A stretch of 64,000 nucleotides of DNA from Zymomonas mobilis subsp. pomaceae ATCC 29192 (GTDB lineage Bacteria; Pseudomonadota; Alphaproteobacteria; Sphingomonadales; Sphingomonadaceae): assembly GCF_000218875.1 (NCBI RefSeq), contig NC_015709.1, positions 434,001 through 498,000 of the forward strand. The letters are read 5' to 3'. The translations under genes and the position numbers were made by a program. The notes under the pieces were generated by a model, which saw nothing but the letters and a program-made list of their open reading frames with translations, searched no databases and was not told the DNA's origin. Every line of letters starts with the position of its first letter. Within the stretch, counting starts at the first letter, position 1. Positions 1 to 9,020 of the stretch are shown here, piece after piece.

Positions 1-1571
1 CCGCTTGCTTTAGATGCGGAGGCAGCGCGGGCGTAAACCATATCCCTAATTGCGTGAAAAAGCTTTTCAATAACCCCGCGCGGTTTGTTTTCAGATAATC
101 GCGTAAGCCAACTGTCTGAAGGCAATATACGCGCGGCTTCTTTTAACAGTTCAACAGATAAGGCCACTTGTTCATCATAAGAAGCCATTTCTGCAAAACC
201 ACGGCGGCGGCGACTGCGCCCTTCAGCACCCGTCAGCCATCGTCGTAATTCGCTAGATTCCCTTCCGGTAAAGGCAAATGAAAAAGTAGCATCCGCCGCT
301 TCAAAAAGATGATGACCCTCATCAAAAATCAGCCGTTCAAGACCATTCCCTTCAGGCCCACTTCTTGAGGCCAGTAACATCACCAAAGCATGATTAGCGA
401 TAACAAGGCTGGCGTTATCGGTTGCCCGTACAGCGTGCTCGATAAAACAGCGCCTAAAATGGGGACAAGCTGCATAAATGCATTCCCCCCGTCGGTCTGT
501 AAGGGAAAGCGCCCCATTGCGACGAAATAAACTGATAAGCCATCCCGGCAAATCACCGCCGATCATATCCCCGTCACGCGTATAGGCCGCCCATCTGGCG
601 ATCAAATGCGCTAAAATAGCCGAGCGATACCGAAAATTGCCTTGCAAGGCTTCTTCCAGATTGAGCAGGCACAGATAATTTTCACGCCCTTTTCGAACGA
701 CAACATTCTTTTTATAGCTTTTATCATCTGGAAAAATACGCTCGGATTCTCGACCCAGCTGCTTTTGTAAAGCCTTGGTATAGGTCGAAATCCAAACAGT
801 TCCGCCGGATTGTTCAGCCCATTTCGTCGCTGGCGCCAGATAGCCCAGTGTTTTACCGATGCCTGTTCCGGCTTGGGCTAATAAAAAATGAGGCTCTTCT
901 TCTACTAACCGAGGTCGAAAAATCTGACTGACATTTTGAGTATAGCGGCGTTGTTCAGTCCTTATTTCTGCTTTTTGTCCCAGAATAGTGCTAAGGCTGG
1001 CGTCACTATCTTCCACAGATAAAATAACAGGACGCGCGGGCGGTTTTGGGGCTGATTCTTCCCATTCAGCAAGCCGTGAAAACAACCAACGTTCTGGATG
1101 GCGCGGTTTTATCAAATATTGACTGAGAAAATGGCTCCAATTCCATTGATGACGTGCAAGAGCCGTGGCGCTATCCCATGCGCCTTCTTTTTGTTGCCAT
1201 TTGGGATTTGTGACTGTTTTTAAAAGTTGGGCAGTTATGTGGTGTAACGACACCGCTGTAGATACTTCGTCCGTAGGTAAGGGAATATCTAAAAATTTAG
1301 CTAACCCGCGTGGGGTCGGTACCGTAAAACAAGCCGGATAGACAAAGGCAAATAACTCTAAAATATCTAAAGCTGAAATCTCGGGTATTTTTAGACGGCT
1401 GGCCATCATAGGCGTATTAAGGACAATAACGGGATTTTTTTGTAACAAATTTAAAGCCGCTGTTCGGTCAAGTGAGCGAACATCACCATTAGCAAAGGCT
1501 ATCCAGATGCCTGCATGGGTTGCGTATAAGGCAGGTGGAATCCGATCTTCTGAAAAAAGACTTTCTGTCAC
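1..1571 (-). CDS. DinG/Rad3-type ATP-dependent DNA helicase (3' end outside window)
   Basis: Superfamily 2 helicase of the XPD/DinG type, expected to unwind damaged or structured DNA. Reading the minus strand from a GTG at 1571 (AGGA about 7 nt upstream) gives 523 open codons to the window edge. Seen: Walker A AGTGIGKT at residues 234-241, a DEGH box at 417-420, and four cysteines between them (one in YLC, three in a GEC/AAC/RRC cluster) placed like the 4Fe-4S cluster of XPD-family helicases. The first 230 residues are an extra N-terminal region without a motif I know. It is transcribed away from lysS. Family assignment is firm; the exact ortholog (DinG or YoaA) is open because the C-terminal helicase motifs lie outside the window. 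Confidence 0.85.
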   Translation of the reverse strand, partial: MTESLFSEDRIPPALYATHAGIWIAFANGDVRSLDRTAALNLLQKNPVIVLNTPMMASRLKIPEISALDILELFAFVYPACFTVPTPRGLAKFLDIPLPTDEVSTAVSLHHITAQLLKTVTNPKWQQKEGAWDSATALARHQWNWSHFLSQYLIKPRHPERWLFSRLAEWEESAPKPPARPVILSVEDSDASLSTILGQKAEIRTEQRRYTQNVSQIFRPRLVEEEPHFLLAQAGTGIGKTLGYLAPATKWAEQSGGTVWISTYTKALQKQLGRESERIFPDDKSYKKNVVVRKGRENYLCLLNLEEALQGNFRYRSAILAHLIARWAAYTRDGDMIGGDLPGWLISLFRRNGALSLTDRRGECIYAACPHFRRCFIEHAVRATDNASLVIANHALVMLLASRSGPEGNGLERLIFDEGHHLFEAADATFSFAFTGRESSELRRWLTGAEGRSRRRRGFAEMASYDEQVALSVELLKEAARILPSDSWLTRLSENKPRGVIEKLFHAIRDMVYARAASASKAS

Positions 1572-1684
1572 ACAGTATTCCTGATTAAAATCGGATTTTT
1601 CACTATCAAAAGCGATTTAGAAGCGATCTATGAGATAAGAAGATATTTATAAAATAGGAAGAGAGACTAAATTTTTTTATCCTA

Positions 1685-1733
1685 TTTTAGCAAAGATAAA
1701 AGGTATTTTTTATACCGGCTATCTTTGCTAAAA
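1685..1733. repeat. 14-bp perfect inverted repeat in divergent intergenic region
   Basis: Arms at 1685-1698 and 1720-1733 are perfect reverse complements, and the spacer holds a second short stem (GGTAT/ATACC). It lies about 115 bp upstream of the helicase GTG and 220 bp upstream of lysS, so it is not at a gene end. It could be a leader hairpin or a protein-binding site. Confidence 0.6.
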
Positions 1734-1808
1734 GCTGTGTGATTTTGAAAAATTTCAAACCCCTGTCAGGATGAAAATTTTCGACCTATCTTATCTGACG
1801 GACCCTTT

Positions 1809-1878
1809 TTCCCTTAATAGGGAATACCCAAAAGCCTTTAAGAGAAAATGTTGATTTTTTTTATCCCTGTAATAGGGA
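1809..1878. promoter_or_regulatory. Two similar palindromic boxes upstream of lysS
   Basis: TTCCCT-TAAT-AGGGAA at 1809-1824 and TCCCT-GTAAT-AGGGA at 1864-1878 are two copies of one dyad, about 55 bp apart, 75 to 145 bp upstream of the lysS start. Paired dyads of this form suggest a dimeric repressor or paired RNA hairpins. No regulator is identified. The rest of 1572-1953 is AT-rich and holds no gene. Confidence 0.4.
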
Positions 1879-1953
1879 AAGATACATAAATTTTTATTTT
1901 TTAAAGAGCGGTTTTTTTATCAGCTCTTTTCTTTTATTTCGATACAGGACCAT

Positions 1954-3531
1954 ATGACACAGGAAAATCCTCTTCGCATTGCAGCCCAAAAATCTAAAGC
2001 ATGGCCTTTTGAAGAGGCAAGAAAACTGCTGAAACGCTATGGTAAGAGTGCCCCTGAAAAAGGTTATGTGCTATTTGAAACGGGTTATGGACCCTCGGGA
2101 TTGCCTCATATCGGCACCTTTAATGAGGTGCTTAGAACGACAATGGTGCGCCATGCCTATGAGATTTTATCCGATATCCCGACCCGTCTGATTGCTTTTT
2201 CTGATGATATGGATGGCCTGCGTAAAGTTCCCGATAATGTGCCAAACAAGGCGATGCTGACGGAAAATCTGGGAAAACCCTTGTCCCGTATTCCAGACCC
2301 TTTCGGAAAATATGAAAGTTTTGCCCATCATAATAATGCGATGCTGCGCGATTTCTTAGATCGTTTTGGCTTTGAATATGATTTTTATTCAGCAAGTGAG
2401 CAGTATAATTCGGGGCGTTTTGATGAAACTTTAAAAGAAATCTTAAGAAATTACGCAAAAATTATGAACATCATGCTGCCGACCCTCCGGGAGGAACGGC
2501 GGGCAACCTATTCCCCTATCCTGCCTATCAGTGAAAAAAGCGGTATCGTTTTACAGGTGCCGGTTGAAGTCGTGGATGCCGAAGCAGGCCTTATTCGTTT
2601 TGAAGATGAAGGCGAAATAGTCGAGCAGTCCATTTTAAAGGGTAAAGCCAAATTACAATGGAAAGTAGATTGGGCTATGCGCTGGAAGGCGCTTGGCGTT
2701 GATTATGAAATGGCTGGTAAAGACCTGATCGACTCTGTGGTACAATCTTCAAAAATTACCCGTGCCATTGGTGGACGTCCTCCCGAAGGTTTCAATTATG
2801 AAATGTTTCTGGACGAAAATGGCGAAAAGATTTCAAAGTCCAAAGGCAATGGTATCAGCCTTGAAGAATGGTTCCGCTATGGCTCACAAGAAAGCCTTGC
2901 CTTTTTTGCCTATCGTGAGCCTAAAAAGGCGAAGTCCTTACATCTAGGCGTCATTCCACGCGCTATTGATGAATATTGGCAGTTTCGTAGAAACTGGCAT
3001 GATCAGGATTTTGATAAAAAATTAGGCAATCCTGTTCATCATATTCATAAGGGTAAAGTGCCCGCTACTGAAATGCCGGTTCCCTTTAGCCTGTTACTTA
3101 ACTTGGTAAGTGTATTAGGGAATGGTGCGGATAAAGCCATGGTTTGGGGCTATTTGGCACAGCTATTGCCTGATGCACACCCCGAAAAATATCCTGATCT
3201 TGATCCTTTAATCGGCTATGCCATTGCGTATCATCAGGATCACATCGCCCCTACCCTCAAGCGGCGCGCGCCTACAGAAGAAGAAAAACAAGCATTAACC
3301 GATCTGGATTCACGTTTATCCACTCTGCCCGCAGATGCCACAGCAGAAGCTTTACAAACGGAAGTTTATGAAGTGGGCAAGACCTATTATGAAAAGGACC
3401 TGCGCGGTTGGTTTGGTGTTCTTTACGAAACGCTGTTGGGTTCAAGTCAAGGTCCCCGTATGGGAAGCTTCATCAAACTTTACGGTATAGACAATAGCCG
3501 GAAATTAATTGCAGAAGCGCTAGAAAAATAG
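1954..3531 (+). CDS. lysS: Lysyl-tRNA synthetase, class I
   Basis: Charges tRNA-Lys with lysine in the cytoplasm. This is the class I (archaeal-type, LysK) enzyme, not the class II LysRS of most bacteria; class I forms are usual in alphaproteobacteria. The 525 residues show the class I signatures PHIG at 51-54 and KISKS at 292-296, in the typical context GPSGLPHIGTFNE and GEKISKSKGN. The ATG has an ACAGGA box about 6 nt upstream. It is followed by a hairpin terminator and a convergent LysE-type exporter gene. Confidence 0.95.
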   Translation: MTQENPLRIAAQKSKAWPFEEARKLLKRYGKSAPEKGYVLFETGYGPSGLPHIGTFNEVLRTTMVRHAYEILSDIPTRLIAFSDDMDGLRKVPDNVPNKAMLTENLGKPLSRIPDPFGKYESFAHHNNAMLRDFLDRFGFEYDFYSASEQYNSGRFDETLKEILRNYAKIMNIMLPTLREERRATYSPILPISEKSGIVLQVPVEVVDAEAGLIRFEDEGEIVEQSILKGKAKLQWKVDWAMRWKALGVDYEMAGKDLIDSVVQSSKITRAIGGRPPEGFNYEMFLDENGEKISKSKGNGISLEEWFRYGSQESLAFFAYREPKKAKSLHLGVIPRAIDEYWQFRRNWHDQDFDKKLGNPVHHIHKGKVPATEMPVPFSLLLNLVSVLGNGADKAMVWGYLAQLLPDAHPEKYPDLDPLIGYAIAYHQDHIAPTLKRRAPTEEEKQALTDLDSRLSTLPADATAEALQTEVYEVGKTYYEKDLRGWFGVLYETLLGSSQGPRMGSFIKLYGIDNSRKLIAEALEK

Positions 3532-3547
3532 CGACCTTTTCAACCAG

Positions 3548-3582
3548 GATAGGAGGCTACGAATGGAGTCTCCTATCTTTTT
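3548..3582 (+). terminator. Rho-independent terminator after lysS
   Basis: Stem GATAGGAG/CTCCTATC (3548-3555 and 3570-3577) followed by a run of five T. It sits 16 bp after the lysS stop. Confidence 0.8.
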
Positions 3583-3593
3583 AAAATTTAAAC

Positions 3594-4211
3594 TTATTTT
3601 CTGGAAAAAACTAATTTTAGTGCAAAGCTAAAAAATATAGTGCCTATTATGCGATCTAGCCAGATTTGGGTTTTAGGTAATTGGAACCATTTAGATAAAT
3701 AGGAAGTCGCTAAAATAAGAATAAGGGACCATATCATACCCAATAGAATATGAAGAATTACTAAAAATAATATATACTGGGTTATATTACAATTATCAGG
3801 AATAAATTGGGGTAAAAAGGTTATATAAAACACCCCTATTTTGGGATTAAGTAAATCAGTTAAAAAGCCTTTAAAAAACCAATAAAAATAATCAGAATGA
3901 GCCTTTATAATATTAATTTTGACCTTATTTTTCTGATTTATAAACCATAATTTTATACCGAGCCAAAATAAATAAACAGCACCTGTCATTTTAATAGCGT
4001 TAAAAATAAAGGGCGAATTTGATAAGAATTGCCCTAACCCAAAAGCAACAATAATCCCCCAGACGATACAACCTGATCCTATACCTATGATTGTAGCGAA
4101 CGCTTTCTTTCTATTTTGGGATAAAGACACTTTAAGGATAAGGGCTGTATCAGCCCCTGGGGTAATGACGAGTAATATAATGGCTATCAAATAAGCTAAA
4201 ATAGAAGGCAT
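3594..4211 (-). CDS. LysE/RhtB-family amino acid exporter
   Basis: Inner-membrane amino acid efflux protein, 205 residues, the usual family length. The N-terminal motif VITPGADTALIL is the LysE/RhtB signature, and about six hydrophobic segments are visible. It is convergent with lysS. That neighbourhood is suggestive of lysine export, but the family also exports homoserine, threonine and others, so the substrate is not settled. The gene is more AT-rich than lysS (many TTA, ATA and AAA codons). ATG start; the ribosome site is weak. Confidence 0.85.
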   Translation of the reverse strand: MPSILAYLIAIILLVITPGADTALILKVSLSQNRKKAFATIIGIGSGCIVWGIIVAFGLGQFLSNSPFIFNAIKMTGAVYLFWLGIKLWFINQKNKVKINIIKAHSDYFYWFFKGFLTDLLNPKIGVFYITFLPQFIPDNCNITQYILFLVILHILLGMIWSLILILATSYLSKWFQLPKTQIWLDRIIGTIFFSFALKLVFSRK

Positions 4212-4335
4212 ATTGTCGATTTTATATAATAAAATTCTATATACTGCACTATTATAAACTAGATAGTTTCAAAATTAGAGACAACACCCAAAAGTAAGCA
4301 ATTTTTGAAATCTGATTAGCCAAAGAGAATTCAAT

Positions 4336-4773
4336 ATGATTATTCGGGATGCAACTGCCGCTGATGAACAAGCATGGCGTCATCTTTGGGCGGGATATAC
4401 AGCCTTTTATAAAACCGATCTTTCAGAAGAAATAACGGCTATGACATGGGCCCGTGTTCTAGACCCAAATTCGTCTATGACAATACGTATAGCAGAATGC
4501 AAAGATCAAATTATTGGCTTTGTTCTTTATGTTATCCATGAAGGAAGTTGGGTTCTAAACCCTATTTGTTATCTTGAAGATCTTTTTGTCGATCCTGCTG
4601 CACGTAAAACCGGCGTGGGTCGAGCTTTAATAAAAGATATAATACAACTTGCCTCTAAACATCATTGGTCCCGTGTTTATTGGCATACCGAAGTCGATAA
4701 TTCTGCACGTAAACTTTATAATCAATTTATTTCGGCTGACAATTTTGTTCGCTATTTAATTAAAATCAATTGA
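4336..4773 (+). CDS. GNAT-family N-acetyltransferase
   Basis: Small cytoplasmic acetyl-CoA-dependent acyltransferase of 145 residues. Seen: N-terminal IIRDATAADEQAWRHLW, then LEDLFVDPAARKTGVGRALI, where the R-x-x-G-V-G-R part is the acetyl-CoA binding motif A, and a C-terminal Y-N-x-F segment typical of the fold. The substrate is unknown. It stands alone between the LysE-type gene (divergent) and the epimerase. Confidence 0.85.
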   Translation: MIIRDATAADEQAWRHLWAGYTAFYKTDLSEEITAMTWARVLDPNSSMTIRIAECKDQIIGFVLYVIHEGSWVLNPICYLEDLFVDPAARKTGVGRALIKDIIQLASKHHWSRVYWHTEVDNSARKLYNQFISADNFVRYLIKIN

Positions 4774-4876
4774 CAATAAGTTAAAGTATTATTTTGTTTT
4801 TGTAAAATTTAATATTATGAAATTATATATAAAAAACATAATTTTATTTTAATAAAAACATAAAAAGGATGCTGAC

Positions 4877-6052
4877 ATGCGTATTTTTTCTAAGCATGTA
4901 TTAGGCTTATGCTTTGGCTTAACTTTGTCTGTAATAACCTTTACATCCTCTGCCCATAGTGCCCCTACAAATGTTAGTTTCAGTCAAGCGCCTTTCGGAA
5001 AAACGGCTGAAGGAGAAGCGGTATCAATTTATACTTTGAAAAATACTAAGGGCGTAATCGTTCGGTTTATTTCCTATGGGGGTATTATTCAGTCCATAGA
5101 AACGCCTGATCGTGATGGTAAATCAGGCGATATTGTACTCGGTTTTGCAGATTTAAAAGGCTATACTGTAGATGCCGCAAAAGGCGGTTTATTTTTTGGG
5201 GCCCTAATTGGTCGTTATGCGAACCGCATTGCCAAGGGAACTTATACACTTCAAGGTAAGACTTATAATGTCCCTATTACCGCGACCCCCAATGCTTTAC
5301 ACGGTGGTACGCGCGGTTTTGATAAATATGTGTGGACTGTGCGCCCTTTACCCGCAACTGAACATGAAGCGGGTGCTGTACTAACGCTAGTTAGCCCTGA
5401 CAATGATCAAGGTTTTCCAGGCACATTAACGGTACATGTAACCTATACGCTTAATGATCAGAATGAATTACGGTTACGGTATCAAGCTACAACAGATAAA
5501 CCGACCGTTCTTAATCTCAGCAATCATAGTTATTTTAATTTAGGGGGTGAAGGATCCGGCTCAATCGAAGATGAAATCTTAAAAATTAATGCCGATAACT
5601 ATACACCTACTGATATGACTTCAATTCCAACGGGCGATATTGTCAGTGTTGCAGGGACACCTTTGGATTTTCGTAACCCTATGCGTGTCGGGGATCATCT
5701 ACGCGATAATTATCCCCAGCTTCAATATGCACGGGGATATGACCAAAATTGGGTTATAAATGGTGCTTATGGAAAACAGCCTCGGTTGGCAGCGCAAATT
5801 TTCGATCCTAAAACGGGGCGTGCAATGGATGTGCTGACATCACAACCTGGCTTACAGGTCTATACCTCCAACTCACTGGATGGCACATATTACGGGAAAA
5901 CAGGTAAACAATATCGTCAGACAGATGCAATAGCCTTTGAAGCCGAACATTATCCAGATTCCCCTAATCATCCTTCTTTTCCTACAACCGAGCTTAAACC
6001 CGGACAGAATTTTGATTATACGACCGTTTTCCGTTTCGGTGTTCGTCGTTAA
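4877..6052 (+). CDS. galM: Aldose 1-epimerase (mutarotase), exported
   Basis: Interconverts alpha and beta anomers of aldoses such as glucose or galactose. The first ~28 residues are a Sec signal peptide ending near SSAHSA, so the enzyme acts in the periplasm. The mutarotase signatures are present: NRIAKGTYTLQGK, NALHGGTRGFDK (catalytic His region), LNLSNHSYFNLGG and a C-terminal FEAEHYPDSPNHPSFP (catalytic Glu region). Length 391 fits the exported form. AAGGA lies 7 nt before the ATG. A periplasmic mutarotase would fit an organism that takes up sugars by facilitated diffusion. Confidence 0.93.
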   Translation: MRIFSKHVLGLCFGLTLSVITFTSSAHSAPTNVSFSQAPFGKTAEGEAVSIYTLKNTKGVIVRFISYGGIIQSIETPDRDGKSGDIVLGFADLKGYTVDAAKGGLFFGALIGRYANRIAKGTYTLQGKTYNVPITATPNALHGGTRGFDKYVWTVRPLPATEHEAGAVLTLVSPDNDQGFPGTLTVHVTYTLNDQNELRLRYQATTDKPTVLNLSNHSYFNLGGEGSGSIEDEILKINADNYTPTDMTSIPTGDIVSVAGTPLDFRNPMRVGDHLRDNYPQLQYARGYDQNWVINGAYGKQPRLAAQIFDPKTGRAMDVLTSQPGLQVYTSNSLDGTYYGKTGKQYRQTDAIAFEAEHYPDSPNHPSFPTTELKPGQNFDYTTVFRFGVRR

Positions 6053-6085
6053 AAATAATCGCAATAGTATCAAGCCGTAATGTGT

Positions 6086-6144
6086 AATTTTAACATCTTT
6101 GTGATGAAGTATTTAATATATAAAGTGGCAAAGATGTTAAAATT
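6086..6144 (+). terminator. 16-bp inverted repeat after galM, probable terminator
   Basis: Perfect 16-bp arms at 6086-6101 and 6129-6144 with a 27-nt loop, 34 bp after the galM stop. AT-rich right arm and flank. The position favours termination, but the long loop makes it less typical. Confidence 0.55.
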
Positions 6145-6302
6145 TATCAAATTAATTTTAATTTCACAAAATTTTGTTGTTTTTTTACTATATTTTTCAA
6201 TATTTTATTAACATCTCTAAAAAGAATGAATGCTCCCTATTTCCTATTCTTAAAACACATCTTATAAATAAAAAATCTATTTGGGTCAGGGGGAGTAAAA
6301 AG

Positions 6303-6860
6303 ATGAAAATTGGTTATGCCCGTGTATCGACGCATGAGGAAAATTTAAACTTTCAAATTGCTGCATTAGAAGCGGCTGGCTGCGAAGAAATATTCACTGA
6401 TAAAGTCAGTGGCATTAAAGCCGAACGTCCCGGTTTAACCGAAGCCTTAAACTTTATGCGTGAGGGTGATAAGTTTATCATCTGGCGTTTAGATCGTTTA
6501 GCACGATCGTTGAAAGAACTTATTACTTTAGTCGAACGTTTAAAAGAACATTCTATTTTATTTGAAAGTTTGTCAGAAAAAATTGATACGGCATCATCAT
6601 CAGGGGGTCTGATTTTCCATATCTTTGGCGCTATGGCCGAATTTGAACGCAATCTTATCCGCGAAAGAACACAGGCCGGTTTAAAAGCGGCCCGTGCGCG
6701 TGGTCGCCTTGGCGGGCGTCCCCATACGCCTGAAAAGAAAATTAAAACAGCAATTGATCTTTATCATAACAATCCTGATCTGCCGATTGCAGAAATATGC
6801 AAGCTGTCAGGTGTAAGTCGCGCAACACTTTACCGCTACTTAAAGACTGAAAAAAATTAA
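6303..6860 (+). CDS. Serine recombinase (resolvase/invertase family)
   Basis: Site-specific DNA recombinase of about 185 residues. Residues 1-130 are the catalytic domain: KIGYARVST with the nucleophile Ser9, then IWRLDRLARS and AEFERNLIRERTQAGL. Residues 140-185 are a Hin-type helix-turn-helix (IAEICKLSGVSRATLYRYL). The start was set at ATG 6303 because GGGGAG lies about 8 nt upstream and the family begins exactly there; the frame is open further upstream. No transposase, res site or paired inverted repeats are visible nearby, so it is an orphan, possibly a remnant of a mobile element. Confidence 0.92.
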   Translation: MKIGYARVSTHEENLNFQIAALEAAGCEEIFTDKVSGIKAERPGLTEALNFMREGDKFIIWRLDRLARSLKELITLVERLKEHSILFESLSEKIDTASSSGGLIFHIFGAMAEFERNLIRERTQAGLKAARARGRLGGRPHTPEKKIKTAIDLYHNNPDLPIAEICKLSGVSRATLYRYLKTEKN

Positions 6861-7029
6861 TAATAGAAAATACTTTATACACTTATACTAAAAAGACTGT
6901 TCGTCATATTTAAGAAACAAAAAGTTTCCTTGGCGAAGGTCTTTGTATTTTAGTAATAATGTGAGATAAGTTTAAGGATAAAGACAGGGATTATATATCG
7001 TTAATCAATGAAATGATCGGAGATACCGA

Positions 7030-8280
7030 TTGAAGAATTTGGTTACCCCTAAAAAAGTCGGCCAAGTTGAGGATACCTCTAAGGCCACTGCATGGCTAAG
7101 CCGTAGGGCTTTTATAGCCGCTTCGGCTATGATTGCAGGCGTTGATGTCGTACAGGCACAGACTCCGATTACCGGCGAAAATGGCGATCAAGGTTATGAA
7201 CCCGCTGGAAATTTAGAAATTATCGCTGATTTTTATGGGCCTGGGCCATCTGGCATTGTAGTAACTAAAACTAATCGGATTTTTGTAGGTTTTCCCCGTC
7301 ATGCGATTAATCACAGAGGGGCTACTCTGGGTGAGTTAGTCAATGGACAGGTTATTCCTTGGCCCAATGCAGATATTAGCTTGCCCTCTAATAAAGCTGC
7401 TGCCGATCGCTTAGTTTCAATTCATGGTATGACTATGGATGCGCAGGGCATGATATGGGCTATTGATGATGGCAAATTAGCGGGTCATCCTATCGCATCC
7501 GGTGCTGCAAAAATTCTTTGTTTTGATCCTCAAAATAAAACTATTCTTCATCGTATTCTCCTTCATCGTCCCGTGCTTTTACCCGATAGTCATATGAACG
7601 ATCTCAGCGTTGATCTGACCCATGGCCCCCAAGGAACGGTGTATGTTACAGATAGTTCGTTCGGACATCAGCCCGCCCTGATTGTTGTTGATATTGCTTC
7701 AGGAAAGCAACGTCGCGTATTAGCCAAACATTATTCTACGCAAGCAGAACCTCATTTTATGGCTGTTGTGGAAGGTCGTCCGCTTGTTTATTCACCTGAC
7801 CAGAAACCACGCTTTGTGGTGGGCGGCATCGATGGCATCACAATTAGCCCTGATAGCAGCAGATTATTTTATTCACCCCTAACTAGTCGCCGCCTTTACA
7901 GCCTTCCGACAAGTCTACTCTCTGATTCTAAAATCACAGAAGAGCAACTCGCTGCCGCGGTTATTGATGAAGGTGAAAAAGGTGTCGCCGATGGATTGGC
8001 GACCGATTCATCAGGGCGAATTTATACGACTAATTTTGAACATGATGCTATTTTTAGGCGTCATACAGATGGATCTTTCGATCTTATGGTTCACGATCCC
8101 CGTATTTTATCGCCTGACGGAATTTTTTGTACTGATACACATGTCTATTGCACATTAGGACAATGGAACCGCTTAGCTGGTTTTAATGGTGGTAAGGATA
8201 TGCGGAGACCGCCTTATCATTTGATCCGTTTTCCTATCAATCCATTGCCCCCTTATAATGCAGATGGGAAGCTAGGATGA
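7030..8280 (+). CDS. Exported major royal jelly (MRJP/Yellow)-family protein
   Basis: 416 residues with the layout of the MRJP/Yellow six-bladed propeller family: SIHGMTMDAQGMIWAIDDG near residue 135, MNDLSVDL, VTDSS, GIDGITISPDS and a C-terminal SPDGIFCTDTHVYCTLG. Bacterial members have been annotated as dopachrome-tautomerase-related; function is unproven. The N-terminus has a twin-arginine signal (SRRAFIAAS plus a hydrophobic stretch ending near VVQAQ), so a folded periplasmic protein is predicted. The start is TTG 7030 with CGGAG 7 nt upstream. It overlaps the cupin gene by 4 bp, indicating translational coupling. Confidence 0.82.
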   Translation: MKNLVTPKKVGQVEDTSKATAWLSRRAFIAASAMIAGVDVVQAQTPITGENGDQGYEPAGNLEIIADFYGPGPSGIVVTKTNRIFVGFPRHAINHRGATLGELVNGQVIPWPNADISLPSNKAAADRLVSIHGMTMDAQGMIWAIDDGKLAGHPIASGAAKILCFDPQNKTILHRILLHRPVLLPDSHMNDLSVDLTHGPQGTVYVTDSSFGHQPALIVVDIASGKQRRVLAKHYSTQAEPHFMAVVEGRPLVYSPDQKPRFVVGGIDGITISPDSSRLFYSPLTSRRLYSLPTSLLSDSKITEEQLAAAVIDEGEKGVADGLATDSSGRIYTTNFEHDAIFRRHTDGSFDLMVHDPRILSPDGIFCTDTHVYCTLGQWNRLAGFNGGKDMRRPPYHLIRFPINPLPPYNADGKLG

Positions 8281-8807
8281 AAAAAATGAAAAGCCGTCGT
8301 GTTACTGTCGCGTTAGCAACTATTATGTATTTGGCTATAGGGGCATCTGTGGCGAAGGCTGTACCGCAAGTACCAAAAGCCGCTTATTGGCATAATTGGA
8401 CAGATAGCAAAGGCGTCACCCATCTAACGAAATGTTATTTTCATAATTACGATTTAAAAACCATGTCAAAGCCAGCCGGCCCACAATGGCAAGACCGGTT
8501 AAGCGAAGGTAATGCCACCGTTATTTCTACAATCCAGCCCGCCCATTGGAATGGAATATGGCATGAGGATCCTAAAGTTCAGTGGATCATTCCCCTAAAG
8601 GGAACTTGGTTTGTGGAAGCTATGGATGGCACAAGAGTTAAAATGGGACCGGGTGAGATTTCATTGGGTGAAGATCAAAACTCTATCCCTGATGCGGCAG
8701 GGAAAAAAGGTCATTTGGCCGGTAATGTGGGAAATGGGCCGGTAACTCTAATGGTAGTTCAGTTGTCTGCTATCCCGACCATTAATCAGCCTTGTCATTT
8801 TAAATAA
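8277..8807 (+). CDS. Exported cupin-like protein, partner of the MRJP-family gene
   Basis: 176-residue protein with a Sec signal peptide (hydrophobic stretch ending near VAKAVP). The body looks like a small cupin: HEDPKVQWIIPLKGTWFVEAMDG then VKMGPGEISLGEDQN, matching cupin motif 1 and 2 spacing, with the metal-binding set only partly recognisable. ATG overlaps the preceding stop by 4 bp (ATGA). Co-translation and co-export with the MRJP-family protein suggest that the two act on one substrate in the periplasm. That is inference; the substrate is unknown. Confidence 0.7.
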   Translation: MKKMKSRRVTVALATIMYLAIGASVAKAVPQVPKAAYWHNWTDSKGVTHLTKCYFHNYDLKTMSKPAGPQWQDRLSEGNATVISTIQPAHWNGIWHEDPKVQWIIPLKGTWFVEAMDGTRVKMGPGEISLGEDQNSIPDAAGKKGHLAGNVGNGPVTLMVVQLSAIPTINQPCHFK

Positions 8808-9020
8808 GCTTTTACCTTTTAAATTAAGCACTTAATGCCAATCTTGGATTAATTGATATTAAAAGAGGCTATCTGGATTATTAACAGATCGCCCGCCTTT
8901 ACCTTTCGTTCTATTCACAAAGCATATCCGATATTACAGAAATAACTTTTCTGTCATATGAGGCATTATCAATATTATTTTGATAGTGCTGCGGGCATAG
9001 AGATATAAGAAAGGTAGTTT

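Noticed and set aside
2132..2458. 108-codon minus-strand frame inside lysS
   Set aside because: Antisense shadow of a highly conserved gene; no independent support.
6086..6144. 16-bp inverted repeat considered as a recombination site for the nearby serine recombinase
   Set aside because: Arms are separated by only 27 bp and lie just after the galM stop; a transcription terminator explains it better.
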